64,000 nt of DNA from positions 8,998,501 to 9,062,500 of the forward strand of contig OY720097.1 of NCBI GenBank assembly GCA_963082875.1, written 5' to 3'. A program made the position numbers and the translations under genes. The notes below the pieces were generated by a model. It was given only the letters and a program-made list of their open reading frames with translations, was not told the DNA's origin and did no database searches. This stretch comes from Corella eumyota. Lineage: Eukaryota > Chordata > Ascidiacea > Phlebobranchia > Corellidae. Below, piece after piece: positions 37,352-48,156 of the stretch (the stretch's first letter is position 1; each line of letters begins with the position of its first letter).

Positions 37352-40300
37352 ATGGCACCAATTTTATTAAATTCGGTGATGTCATGTCCCACATTAAAAA
37401 ACCTAACTAACATCAATTATGGTAAAATAAACACTGTACAACATCCTTCACTTCAACAACTCACAAAACCACATGTTGATTCATTCAATTGGTTCGCTAC
37501 TGAAGGTGTTAAAATGCTTGCACGCGGAGTTGTACCAATGGAAAGTCTAGTGTATGAACATAGGCTTTCAATTTCTTTTTTAAACGCAACTATTGAAAAA
37601 CCTATAGTAGATGATGGATTTAGAAATTGCCGAACGCTACAAGTTTATCCCTCAGAGAGTAGGCAGCGAGGATCGACTTATCAAGGAAAATTGCAGGTTA
37701 CTGTATCATTTTCTATAGATGGAATAAACCAGGGGTTAATTCCGCGCTGTATTGGAAGTATTCCAATAATGGTAAAATCTGTAAGATGTAATTTGCATGG
37801 ACTCACCCCAAAACAACTGGTAGATAGACATGAAGAAGAGGAGGAAATGGGTGGATATTTTGTAATTAATGGCAATGAAAAGGTCATCAGAATGCTTGTG
37901 ATGCAACGTAGAAACTATCCTATTGGTATTGTGCGTTCAACTTGGAAGAACAGAGGGCAAAACTATTCTGAATTCGGAGTATCAATACGCTCAATGACCG
38001 TAGATCAGTCTACTGCTACAATGGTATTACACTATCTAAACAATGGAACTGTTAGTATTTGTATATATCATAGAAAAGAAATGTTTTTTATCCCTTTAGT
38101 TATTGTGCTAAAGTCTCTTGTAGCATTAAGTGACCTGGAAATTTACCAGGAACTTATTTTAACAAAGGAAAATGACACCTATTATACTGGTTGTGTGCAA
38201 AACATGCTTCGACAAGCACAGGCTTACAACTTGTTTGAGCAAAGCGACTTTTTAAAGTATTTAGGTGAAAAATTTCGCATCAAATTAAATAGAGCGGAAT
38301 GGTACAATGACAGTGAAATTGCAGATTTTTTATTAAAATATCACGTTCTCATTCATTTGAAATCAAACATAGAGAAATTTCGTTTAATCTGTCTTATGAC
38401 AAGAAAAGTGTTTGATCTCGCTATGGGAAAGTGCTTACCTGATAATGCAGATTCTGTACAAAATCAAGAAGTTCTTTTGCCTGGCCACCTGTTTCAAATG
38501 GTTCTAAAAGAAAAGATGCAACTTTGGCTTTTAACCTTATCAAGAGTGGTAACAAAACAATGCGAAATAGATTCAAAGAAAAATCCTAATCGACTTGGAA
38601 ATTCAATAAACCCAATATTGTTACAAAATTCAATGTCCAGTGTTTCGGATGTCACTAGCTCGATGGGCTACCTCATGGCCACAGGTAATCTTGTTTCCAA
38701 CACAGGTCTTGGCTTAATGCAATTTTCAGGGTTAGCTGTAATAGCTGATAAGCTAAACTTTATGAGATATGTATCTCACTTTAGGTGTGTCCACAGAGGC
38801 GCTTTCTTTGCTCAAATGCGAACTACTGGAGTAAGAAAACTTTTGCCTGAATCCTGGGGATTTTTATGTCCAGTTCACACACCTGATGGGTCTCCATGTG
38901 GACTTATGAATCACATGAGTTATAATTGTGAAGTAGTTACACATCCACTGTCGCCTGATTATATTAAATCTGTAATGCATAGTCTCGGCATGATACCTTT
39001 GGATTCAACGGAAATAAATGGTTGTAGTAAGCTTTATCCAGTTTTACTAAATGGAACCTTGCTAGGCTGGCTGCCGCATTCAGGTGCTAAAAAAGCATGT
39101 GATTCTCTTCGATCAAAAAAAACACTAGGTGAAGACAATATTCCTTGTAATATGGATTTATGTTTAATTGAGTATACTAAAAAAGTGTCCCAGTACCCTG
39201 GATTGTATTTACTGTCGGAGGAAGCTAGGTTAGTAAGACCTGTGATCAACCTTGTTACTGGTACCATAGAGATGATTGGATCATTTGAACAGGTATATAT
39301 GAACATTTGTGTTACGGCAGAAGATAGTCATGAACTTACAACTCATCAGGAGCTTACACAACATTCTATTTTAAGTGCAGTTGCCTCTATGACCCCTTTT
39401 TCCGATTTTAATCAATCACCCAGAAACATGTATCAGTGCCAGATGGGAAAGCAAACAATGGGTACTCCTTGCCAAGCATTAGCCTATCGTGCCGATAATA
39501 AACTTTATAGACTGCAGACTCCCCAATCAGCATTGGTTCGACCTTATATGTATGATTATTACAAAATGGATAACTTTCCATTTGGTACCAATGCTGTTGT
39601 TGCTGTGATGAGTTACACAGGATATGATATGGAGGATGCAATGATTTTAAGCAAAGCCAGTTTTGACCGTGGTTTTGCTTATGGTAGTATTTACAAAACT
39701 GAACTTATAGATTTACGCAGCAAAATTGGTGATCCGTCAGTTGATGTTACATTCGGAACTAATCAAAATGATCCTAGGTTTGAAAAAATGAATTTAGGAA
39801 CTGATGGTCTGCCAGCTGTTGGTCAACGTTTAGATAGTGGTGCAAATTACTACAGTTACATTAATAATGGAACTGGAGAAATGAAAATTGTCAAATTTAG
39901 AGGGCAAGAAACTGCTTATGTTGACAGCATTCGTGCCTTAAGCAACAACATTGGTACAGGTCGCTTTTCCAGAGTATCAATTGTGTTGCGAATTCAAAGA
40001 AATCCAACAATTGGCGACAAATTTGCAAGCCGTCATGGACAGAAGGGCATCTGTTCACAATTGTGGCCATTAAATAATATGCCATTTACAGAAAGTGGAA
40101 TGCAGCCTGACATTTTGTTCAATCCTCATGGTTTTCCCTCCCGTATGACAATAGGAATGATGATAGAGAGCATTGCTGGAAAATCAGCTGCTCTACTTGG
40201 CCACTGTTATGATGCAACACCATTTGTATATACAGAAGACAAGCCTGCCATTGAACACTTTGCAGAATTGCTAAAGGTTGCTGGTTATAACTATCATGGC

Positions 40301-40783
40301 AAAGAAACGCTTTACAGTGGAATCAGTGGATTGGAAATGGAAGCTGAGATATTTATCGGCATTGTTTACTATCAAAGACTTCGACACATGGTTTCTGACA
40401 AATTTCAAGTTCGAACAACAGGTCCTGTTGATATGTTGACCCAGCAGCCTATTAAGGGAAGAAAGCGAGCAGGAGGAATTCGATTTGGTGAAATGGAACG
40501 AGACGCACTATTATCACATGGTTGTGCTATCACATTACATGACAGACTGTTACTAAATTCAGATTATTCTCAAGCATTCATATGTGAAAAATGTGGTGGA
40601 ATTTTATCTTCCTATTTAAGAAAAGGAAACAACAAACGATCTATTAAATCCCAATTCAGTTATTTCTGTAAAACTTGCCAAACATCAGATCATATGGTGC
40701 TTGTTGACATGCCATTTGTTTATCGATATCTTGCTTGTGAATTGGCTGCAATGAACATTAAAACTGTATTAAAAGTTGCTTAA
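37352..40783 (+). CDS. POLR1B: RNA polymerase I second-largest subunit (RPA2/RPA135), intronless
   Basis: A single open frame of 1143 residues, close to the 1135 of human POLR1B and similar along its whole length. It is the beta-like catalytic subunit that, with POLR1A, forms the active centre of RNA polymerase I in the nucleolus and makes pre-rRNA. Visible landmarks: HEEEEEMGGYFVINGNEKVI (lobe/protrusion, about residue 160); LPESWGFLCPVHTPDG (fork region, about 499); SYTGYDMEDAM (about 754); GDKFASRHGQKG (hybrid-binding, about 888); GGIRFGEMERDALLSHG (clamp anchor, about 1041). A C-terminal zinc ribbon has CEKC at 1078-1081 and CKTC at 1106-1109. The N-terminus (SCPTLKNLTNINYG) aligns with the human start, which supports this ATG. 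No intron and no internal break are seen. An intact intronless copy could be an intron-poor native gene or a retained retrogene. Confidence 0.97.
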   Translation: MAPILLNSVMSCPTLKNLTNINYGKINTVQHPSLQQLTKPHVDSFNWFATEGVKMLARGVVPMESLVYEHRLSISFLNATIEKPIVDDGFRNCRTLQVYPSESRQRGSTYQGKLQVTVSFSIDGINQGLIPRCIGSIPIMVKSVRCNLHGLTPKQLVDRHEEEEEMGGYFVINGNEKVIRMLVMQRRNYPIGIVRSTWKNRGQNYSEFGVSIRSMTVDQSTATMVLHYLNNGTVSICIYHRKEMFFIPLVIVLKSLVALSDLEIYQELILTKENDTYYTGCVQNMLRQAQAYNLFEQSDFLKYLGEKFRIKLNRAEWYNDSEIADFLLKYHVLIHLKSNIEKFRLICLMTRKVFDLAMGKCLPDNADSVQNQEVLLPGHLFQMVLKEKMQLWLLTLSRVVTKQCEIDSKKNPNRLGNSINPILLQNSMSSVSDVTSSMGYLMATGNLVSNTGLGLMQFSGLAVIADKLNFMRYVSHFRCVHRGAFFAQMRTTGVRKLLPESWGFLCPVHTPDGSPCGLMNHMSYNCEVVTHPLSPDYIKSVMHSLGMIPLDSTEINGCSKLYPVLLNGTLLGWLPHSGAKKACDSLRSKKTLGEDNIPCNMDLCLIEYTKKVSQYPGLYLLSEEARLVRPVINLVTGTIEMIGSFEQVYMNICVTAEDSHELTTHQELTQHSILSAVASMTPFSDFNQSPRNMYQCQMGKQTMGTPCQALAYRADNKLYRLQTPQSALVRPYMYDYYKMDNFPFGTNAVVAVMSYTGYDMEDAMILSKASFDRGFAYGSIYKTELIDLRSKIGDPSVDVTFGTNQNDPRFEKMNLGTDGLPAVGQRLDSGANYYSYINNGTGEMKIVKFRGQETAYVDSIRALSNNIGTGRFSRVSIVLRIQRNPTIGDKFASRHGQKGICSQLWPLNNMPFTESGMQPDILFNPHGFPSRMTIGMMIESIAGKSAALLGHCYDATPFVYTEDKPAIEHFAELLKVAGYNYHGKETLYSGISGLEMEAEIFIGIVYYQRLRHMVSDKFQVRTTGPVDMLTQQPIKGRKRAGGIRFGEMERDALLSHGCAITLHDRLLLNSDYSQAFICEKCGGILSSYLRKGNNKRSIKSQFSYFCKTCQTSDHMVLVDMPFVYRYLACELAAMNIKTVLKVA

Positions 40784-42078
40784 GTTTTTTAAGAATGGTA
40801 TATTAAGTTGGTGAACACGCAAGGCAATTTTTTTAAAACAAATGGTTAATAGTTGTAAATTATAAAAAACTGGTTATCGATTTAAGATGTATATATACTA
40901 CTTTAAACATATGGTTAAAATATTAAAGCTATAGTAAAATTCATAGCCCTTGCTTAACTTCTTTTCTATTAGTTTGTATGTCATTTTTTTAAAGGTATTG
41001 TTTTGAAACTGCTAAACAGTATATTTGCAAATTCAATAGCCCCTTTTTTACAACTTTTCATTATTTGTAAAATTTAGATGTGATGCCTAAAATCGATGGT
41101 GCCTAAATTTAGAAGTATTATAATCTAATGCTATTAAACTAAGTCATGAATATTGAGTGATTTATTTCCAATTGAAGAAGAGGTGGCACAATGAAGCGTT
41201 AAATTTTCGTTCATAATAGGGAACAGTAGCTGGGTTGAGATCTTAATTAAAGTGGTATTTACATTATTGTTGTCTTTTTTTTGTTATTAGCAGTTTTATC
41301 TTTTTTTCAATAACAAAAATTTGTGATTTATATGTATTAATTTTTACTACATTAAGGTCATACTGGAATTTGAAAAAATGTCAGTAAAAATAATTTAAAT
41401 GTTTATGTATTTCTGTTTTAGAGCAATGCATGCACCACCAGTAACAAATTTATAACCTTGGGAAGTAATGGTCATCTTTTTTACAAGCTGTTTGGGTTTC
41501 ATATAATAGGTTTATCATTGTGAAGGTGATTTTGTTTTTTTTAAATAATATAAGCAGTTCAGTTTTTTCGCACATTGATAAAAGTCAATTTTAAATATAA
41601 TAATTAATATTACAATAAAACGAAAAGAAATGACAAAATCAATTTAACGATTTAAAATATGCAAGAGGTATTATTATTTACATAAAGATTTAAAGCATAT
41701 AATGGCATGGTCATAAGTTAATAACATTAATGACTTCTTCGGCTGATAAATTTTTAGATGCCTTAAACTTGAACTATTATATAAATCACATCCTCTTTCA
41801 GTTGAACTGCCCAATTTTTTTTTTAAAGTTAGCCAAGATTCAATTTTTTTTTATTAAATTATGTCCACCTAACGTTGCGTATTATTTTTTTTTTGTTATT
41901 AGTACAAGACTCATTTATGTGTTATTTTGAAATTTATTATTGCATTTCCATAAAAATAAACACGAATAATCTTGTGAATTTAAATAACAAAATGTAACAA
42001 ATTCGCAAGTCATTTAATGTAGCATTATCTGTGTGGGGATGCGTAGGAATCTCATGCAAGTAATATGACCACAAAAGG
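40784..42078. other. 3' flank of POLR1B, no gene seen
   Basis: AT-rich spacer. AATAAA occurs in ACAATAAAACG near 41610 as one candidate poly(A) signal. The frame at 41730-41930 is a run of Phe/Leu/Ile codons from T-rich DNA and has no support as a gene. Confidence 0.4.
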
Positions 42079-42429
42079 ACCACTGTCATTCTGCTAGAAT
42101 TTTTTTTTTTTTTAATCCTAGCAGAACTCCGCATTTTTCCGCGTAAGTGCATGTTGATATAAATTGTTAAATCGGCAATACAAAAAATTAAAAATGATAA
42201 AATAATTATTGTTCTATTAATGTTATTCTTATTGTTTATCGCAAGATGCAGATTTTTCGTTAGCGCCAATTATCGACCGACATTTTATATAATGTTAAAT
42301 AAACAATATCAAAAGTTATAGTAAAATCAAAAAACAATAAAGAAACAAGATTTCGCTCCGACGCGAATTAAAATACTTTCCGACATTATGAAATAAAAAA
42401 AAAAATTAACATCATAGGAAGCGAATTAA

Positions 42430-44530
42430 AAAGAAGGTGTATGTTAATTTTTAAAATAAACAAATTTCGTTTACGCGAACTATCGAACGAAAACTGACAT
42501 CAAATATGTCGAAAATTCGACAAATCTTTTAATTTCCGAGTTAATTTAAAATACTTTCCGACATTATGAAGTTTAAAAAAATTTAATCACAGCTAGGAGC
42601 TGCAATTATAAATAGGTTTGCGCAGTTTTAAGTTGCACATTTTGCGTTTTTGCTAATTATCGACATTTTACATATCATAAAAGAAACAACATCCCGCTCC
42701 TTTAGGCGAAAAACGAAACCCACTCTCCTGCAGAAACTACTTTCCCAAAAAAATATACGAGCCAAATTCTATTCATAAATAAATAATTATAAATTAAAAT
42801 AGCAGGCAAAGTTTAAAGCGAAACAACCTTTGTTTGCAAAAGTTATAGTAATTTCAAAAAACAATAAAGAAACAAGATTGCGCTCCGACCCGAATTAAAA
42901 TACTTTCCGACATTATAAAATTAAAAAAAATTTAACATCATATTAAACGAATTAAAAAGAAAGTGTATGTTAATTTTTAAAATGAACAAATTTCGTTTAC
43001 GCGAACTATCGACCGAAAACTGTTAACAAATATGTCAAAAATTCGACAAATCTTTTTATTTCCGAGTTATTTTAAAATACTTTCCAACATTATGAAATTG
43101 AAATAAATTTAACACCATATTAAACGAAATAAAAAGAAGGTGTATGTTAATTTTTAAAATGAACAAATTTCGTTTACGCGAACTATCGACCGAAAACTGT
43201 TAACAAATATGTCGAAAATTCGACAAATCTTTTTATTTCCGAGTTATTTTAAAATACTTTCCGACATTATGAAATTAAAAAAAAAATTAACATCCTATTA
43301 ACCGAATTAAAAAGAAGGTGTATGTTAATTTTTAAAATGAACAAACCTAGTTTACGCGAACTATCGACCGAAAACTGTTAACAAATATGTCGAAAATTCG
43401 ACAAATCTTTTTATTTCCGAGTTATTTTAAAATACTTTCCGACATTATGAAATCCAAAAAAATTTAACACCATATTAAACGAATTAAAAAGAAGGTGTAT
43501 GTTAATTTTTAAAATGAACAAATTTTGCTTACGCGAACTATCGACCGAAAACTGTTAACAAATATGTCGAAAATTCGACAAATCTTTTTATTTCCGAGTT
43601 AATTTAAAATACTTTCCGACATTATGAAATTAAAAAAAATTTAACATCATATTAAACGAATTAAAAAGAAAGTGTATGTTAATTTTCAAAATGAACAAAC
43701 TTAGTTTACGCGAACTATCGATCGAAAACTGTTAACAAATATGTCAAAAATTTGACAAATCTTTTTATTTCCGAGTTATTTTAAAATACTTTCCGACATT
43801 ATGAAGTTTAAAAAAATTTAATCACAGCTAGGTTCTGCAATTATCTAAAAGTTTGCGCAGTTTAAAGTTGCACATTTTGCATTTTCGCTAATTATCGACA
43901 TTTTAAATACTATAAAAGAAACAATATCTCGCTCCTTTAGGCGAAAAACGAATCCCACTCTCCAGCAGAAACTACTTTCCCAAAAAAATATACGAGCCAA
44001 ATTCTATTCATAAATAAATAATTATAAATTAAAATTGCAGGCAAAGTTTAAAGCGAAACAACCTTTGTTTGCAAAAGTTATAGTAATTTCAAAAAACAAT
44101 AAAGAAACAAGATTTCGCTCCGACCCGAATTAAAATACTTTCCGACATTATGAAATTAAAAAAAATTTAACATCATATTAAACGAATTAAAAAGAAGGTG
44201 TATGTTAATTTTCAAAATGAACAAACTTAGTTTACGCGAACTATCGACCGAAAACTGTTAACAAATATGTCGAAAATTCGACAAATCTTTTTATTTCCGA
44301 GTTATTTTAAAATACTTTCCGACATTATGAAGTTTAAAAAAATTTAATCACAGCTAGGAGTTGCAATTATAAATAAGTTTGCGCAGTTTTAAGTTGCATA
44401 TTTTGCGTTTTCGCTAATTATCGACATTTTAAATACTATAAAAGAAACAACATACCGCTCCTTTAGGCGAAAAACGAATCCCACTCTCCAGCAGAAACTA
44501 CTTTCCCAAAAAAATATACGAACCAATGTT
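42430..44530 (+). repeat. 177 bp array, left arm
   Basis: The word GGTGTATGTTAATTTT starts near 42437, 42963, 43139, 43317, 43494 and 43671, giving a period of 176-178 bp where consecutive. The palindrome TGTCGAAAATTCGACA is kept in most copies. Interposed longer blocks lie at about 42590-42900, 43810-44130 and 44340-44520. Confidence 0.85.
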
Positions 44531-45850
44531 AAATTTTTTTTAATTTCATAATGTCGGAAAGTATTTTAATTGGGTCTGAGCGAAATCTTGTATCTTTATT
44601 GTTTTTTGAAATTACTATAACTTTTGCAAACAAAGGTTGTTTCGCTTTAAACTTTGCCTGCAATTTTAATTTACAATTACTTATTTATGAATAGAATTTG
44701 GCTCGTATATTTTTTTGGGAAAGTAGTTTCTGCTGGAGAGTGGGTTTCGTTTTTCGGCTAAAGGAGCGAGATATTGTTTCTTTTATAGTATTTAAAATGT
44801 CGATAATTAGCGAAAACGCAAAATGTGCAACTTAAAACTGCGCAAACTTTTATATAATTGTAGAACCTAGCTGTGATTAAATTTTTTTAAACTTCATAAT
44901 GTTGGAAAGTATTTTAAAATAATTCGAAAATAAAAAGATTTGTCGAATTTTCGACATATTTGTTAACAGTTTTCGGTCGATAGTTCGCGTAAACAAAATT
45001 TGTTCATTTTAAAAATTAACATACACCTTCTTTTTAATTCGTTTAATATGGTGTTAAATTTTTTTGGATTTCATAATGTCGGAAAGTATTTTAAAATAAC
45101 TCGAAAATAAAAAGATTTGTCGAATTTTCGACATATTTGTTAACAGTTTTCGGTCGATAGTTCGCGTAAACTAAGTTTGTTCATTTTGAAAATTAACATA
45201 TACCTTCTTTTTAATTCGTTTAATATGATGTTAAAGTTTTTTTAATTTCATAATGTCGGAAAGTATTTTAATTCGGTCGGAGCGCAATCTTGTTTCTTTA
45301 TTGTTTTTTGAAATTACTATAACTTTTGCAAACAAAGGTTGTTTCGCTTTAAACTTTGCCTGCAATTTTAATTTACAATTACTTATTTATGAATAAAATT
45401 TGGCTCGTATATTTTTTTGGGAAAGTAGTTTCTGCAGGAGAGTGGGATTCGTTTTTCGCCTAAAGGAGCGGTATGTTGTTTCTTTTATAGTATTTAAAAT
45501 GTCGATAATTAGCGAAAACGCAAAATGTGCAACTTAAAACTGCGCAAACTTATTTATAATTGCAGCTCCTAGCTGTGATTAAATTTTTTTAAACTTCATA
45601 ATGTCGGAAAGTATTTTAAAATAACTCGGAAATAAAAAGATTTGTCGAATTTTTGACATATTTGTTAACAGTTTTCGATCGATAGTTCGCGTAAACTAAG
45701 TTTGTTCATTTTGAAAATTAACATACACCTTCTTTTTAATTCGTTTAATATGATGTTAAATTTTTTTTAATTTCATAATGTCGGAAAGTATTTTAATTCG
45801 GGTCGGAGCGAAATCTTGTTTTTTTTATTGTTTTTTGACTTTAATATAAC
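44531..45850 (-). repeat. 177 bp array, right arm
   Basis: Reverse complement of the left-arm blocks, meeting it head to head at about 44530 with almost no spacer: ATATACGAACCAA runs straight into TGTTAAATTTTTTTT. The arms could form a kilobase-scale hairpin. Confidence 0.85.
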
Positions 45851-46122
45851 TTTTAATATTGTTTATTTAATATTATTTAAAAGGTCGATATTTTGCGCTA
45901 ACGCAAAATCTGCATCTTGCGAAATTATTGGTTTATTATCCGAGTCGACATCGGGATAAACAAAGAGAATAATATTAAAATTCATGTAACAATAATTAAT
46001 TTATCATGTTTAGTTTTTTGTATTACCGATTTACCAATTTATATCAACATGCACTTACGCGGAAAAATGCGGAGTTCTGCTAGGATTAAAAAAAAAAAAA
46101 ATTCTAGCAGAATGACAGTGGT

Positions 46123-46300
46123 AAATTACCAGATTAAAGTTTTTTTAGGAATAATACTCATGACGTAAAGTGACCCTATACTTAACATAACCTCTTAGAT
46201 AATAATATAATATACCGATTTTGATGATTTGACAAATAGATGTATGAAGAACAAATACCATATCGGAATAAAATCTGGTTTTCAGTATTAATTTTAAAAG
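46123..46300. other. Short AT-rich spacer
   Basis: No feature is seen between the foldback terminus and the minisatellite. Confidence 0.4.
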
Positions 46301-46302
46301 AT

Positions 46303-46725
46303 TAAGATCGTAATCGACAGAATAGAATCAAAACCGACGGAATAAGATCACAACCGACAGAATAAGATAGCAATCGACGGAATAAGATCACGACCGACGG
46401 AATAAGATCACAATCGACGGAATAAGATCACAACCGACAGAATAAGATCGCAATCAACGGAATAAGATCACAACCGACAGAATAAGATCGCAATCAACGG
46501 AATAAGATCACAACCGAGGGAATAAAATCGCGATCGACGGAATAAGATCTAAACCGACGGAATAAGATCACAATCGACGGAATAAGATCGCAATCAACGG
46601 AATAAGATCACGACCGACGGAATAAGATCACAATCGACGGAATAAGATCACAATCGACGAAATAAGATCACAACCGACGGAATAAGATCGCAATCGACGG
46701 AATAAGGTCATAACCGACGACTAAT
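46303..46725 (+). repeat. 20 bp minisatellite, about 21 copies (left arm)
   Basis: Unit GGAATAAGATCACAATCGAC repeated head to tail with an exact 20 bp period; variable positions are mainly A/G at ATC(A/G)CAA(T/C)CGAC. It forms an inverted pair with the array at 46900-47228. Confidence 0.95.
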
Positions 46726-46899
46726 ATTACTTTTAAAAATAAAGGGCGTTTCCCAGAAGAGGGTTTGGGTAAGGGGTTAATAAAAATTGTCTTATTAAGT
46801 ATTTGGTTTTAAATTAACAGACAGTAATCTTATATAAACAGCCAATGCGATTTTCGCGTTTTTTTATATTTTTTTAAATTGTAAACTTATTTCTTCGAT
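46726..46899. other. Spacer between inverted minisatellites
   Basis: Unique sequence including GGGCGTTTCCCAGAAGAGGG. No coding frame is seen. Confidence 0.5.
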
Positions 46900-47228
46900 T
46901 GAGATTTTATTCCATCGCTTGTGATCTTGTTCCGTCGATTGTGATCTTATTCCGTCGGTTGAGATCTTATTCTGTCGATTGTGACCTTATTCCGTCGGTT
47001 GAGATCTTATTCCGTCAGTTGCGATCTTATTCCCTTGGTTGCGATCTTATTCCGTCGATTGTGATCCTATTCCGTTGGTTGTAATCTTATTCCGTCGGTT
47101 GTAATCTTATTCCGTCGGTTACGATCTTATTCCGTCGATTGTGATCTTATTCCGTCGGTTGTAATCTTTTTCCGCCGGTTGCGATCTTATTCCGTCGGTT
47201 GCGATCTTATTTCGTCGGTTGTGATTTT
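46900..47228 (-). repeat. 20 bp minisatellite, about 16 copies (right arm)
   Basis: Unit GATCTTATTCCGTCGGTTGT, the reverse complement of the left-arm unit, with the same 20 bp period. An open frame across it reads as a repeating peptide because 20 is not a multiple of 3 and stops are avoided by chance; it is not a gene. Confidence 0.95.
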
Positions 47229-47898
47229 ACAGCCAACTTGAGATAAGTCTGATAGGAGAATCTTATAGCAGTTTTTATTTAAATAAGTTTAATATTATTT
47301 TCACTATGGATGCAGTTACTACTGTGATGCTATTCTGTCAAAGTTTTTATTCATTTGAGTTGATATAAATACGTTAGTTGTTCAATTCTTGAGTGATACC
47401 ATTCTTGTAATGATTTTGTTACTGGCTTTATCTAATTACGGTAAACGAAATTTTTTTCCTAAAATATCTAAATCCGTTTATGATCTTATTGATGGCATCC
47501 ATTTGTGTGTACTTTCTCCATCACATGTTGTGTGTTTAACACGTGTTTAAAATATATTATAAATTCAAGTGTTAGTGGGACAAGAAATTATTTTACATTT
47601 TTTCTTATCTTTTTTTCCTTCACTTCCGTTATCTTGCCTATTACGCCTTTTCGCATTCCCGGTCTTTTCTTCATTCTTTTTAGTGCCTTTTGATAAATGA
47701 TTTAATTGAGCCATTTTTGAAAATCTGTCGTTTTTAGGTAACGATAAAGTTCAAACGTTAAATAAAATGATATACTGCAGTTAAGTGTTAAGTTAACGAA
47801 GTACGAATTGTCCAATCACGTATTTCGCTAAAAACCTCGGGATCCCAAATTTTCTTTCGACCATCCTAAATATGTATTTGTAACAGGTATCTTTAATC
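47229..47898. other. Intergenic, no gene seen
   Basis: AT-rich. A 62-codon frame at 47505-47693 is Phe-rich and unsupported. Confidence 0.4.
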
Positions 47899-48156
47899 CG
47901 ACAGCGTGGTGTAGTGGTCACAACCCTACCATACACAAGGTCTTAGGTTCGATTCCTAGTAATTCCATGCTGTAGCGCCTTTGAGTATGGCGCTATAAAC
48001 GGTCCTGCTGAGCTAAGAATAATCAGCGGCATATTTAACGGGCAATTATAATCTATATCCCCAACTGCCACAGGCATCACGAGAGTGGGTCGGGGTAACA
48101 GTTGTTACTCTATGTTTAGGTTGCGCATTCTACCTTGCCACATAAAGGATATAAAA
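47899..48156 (+). mobile_element. tRNA-headed SINE, forward copy
   Basis: Begins CGACAGCGTGGTGTAGTGGT (box A region), with box B GGTTCGATTCC at about 47946. The body follows: GCGCTATAAACGG, CCTGCTGAGC, CAACTGCCACAGGC, CTCTATGTTTAGG, GCCACATAAAGGAT. Its head is closer to a canonical tRNA than the heads of the other copies. Confidence 0.8.

Larger units (their letters stand above)
42079..46122. mobile_element. Second foldback-type transposon with 177 bp repeats
   Basis: The termini are inverted: ACCACTGTCATTCTGCTAG at the left and the same read backwards at the right end. Each end carries its own small hairpin: TTCTGCTAG, a T-rich loop, CTAGCAGAA. Sub-terminal stretches (CCGCGTAAGTGCATGTTGAT) are also inverted. 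The left arm (to about 44530) and right arm (from about 44531) consist of two alternating blocks. One is a 176-178 bp repeat carrying TGTCGAAAATTCGACA. The other is a longer block with GCTCCTTTAGGCGAAAAACG and CTACTTTCCCAAAAAAATAT. The arms have unequal repeat numbers (about 2.45 and 1.6 kb). No transposase is present, and I could not find a sure target-site duplication. Confidence 0.75.

Noticed and set aside
41937-42269. 110-codon frame on the - strand, and its partner at 45917-46168
   Set aside because: Both lie in the inverted ends of the second foldback element and share the same peptide because the ends are inverted copies.
46899-47084. 61-codon frame in the right minisatellite
   Set aside because: It translates a 20 bp repeat and has no independent support.
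46303-47228. CRISPR-like look of regularly spaced short repeats
   Set aside because: The 20 bp units are contiguous with no unique spacers, and the setting is a eukaryotic genome.
47899-47975. A functional tRNA gene
   Set aside because: Boxes A and B are present, but the sequence continues into a body shared with three other copies, so it is a SINE head.
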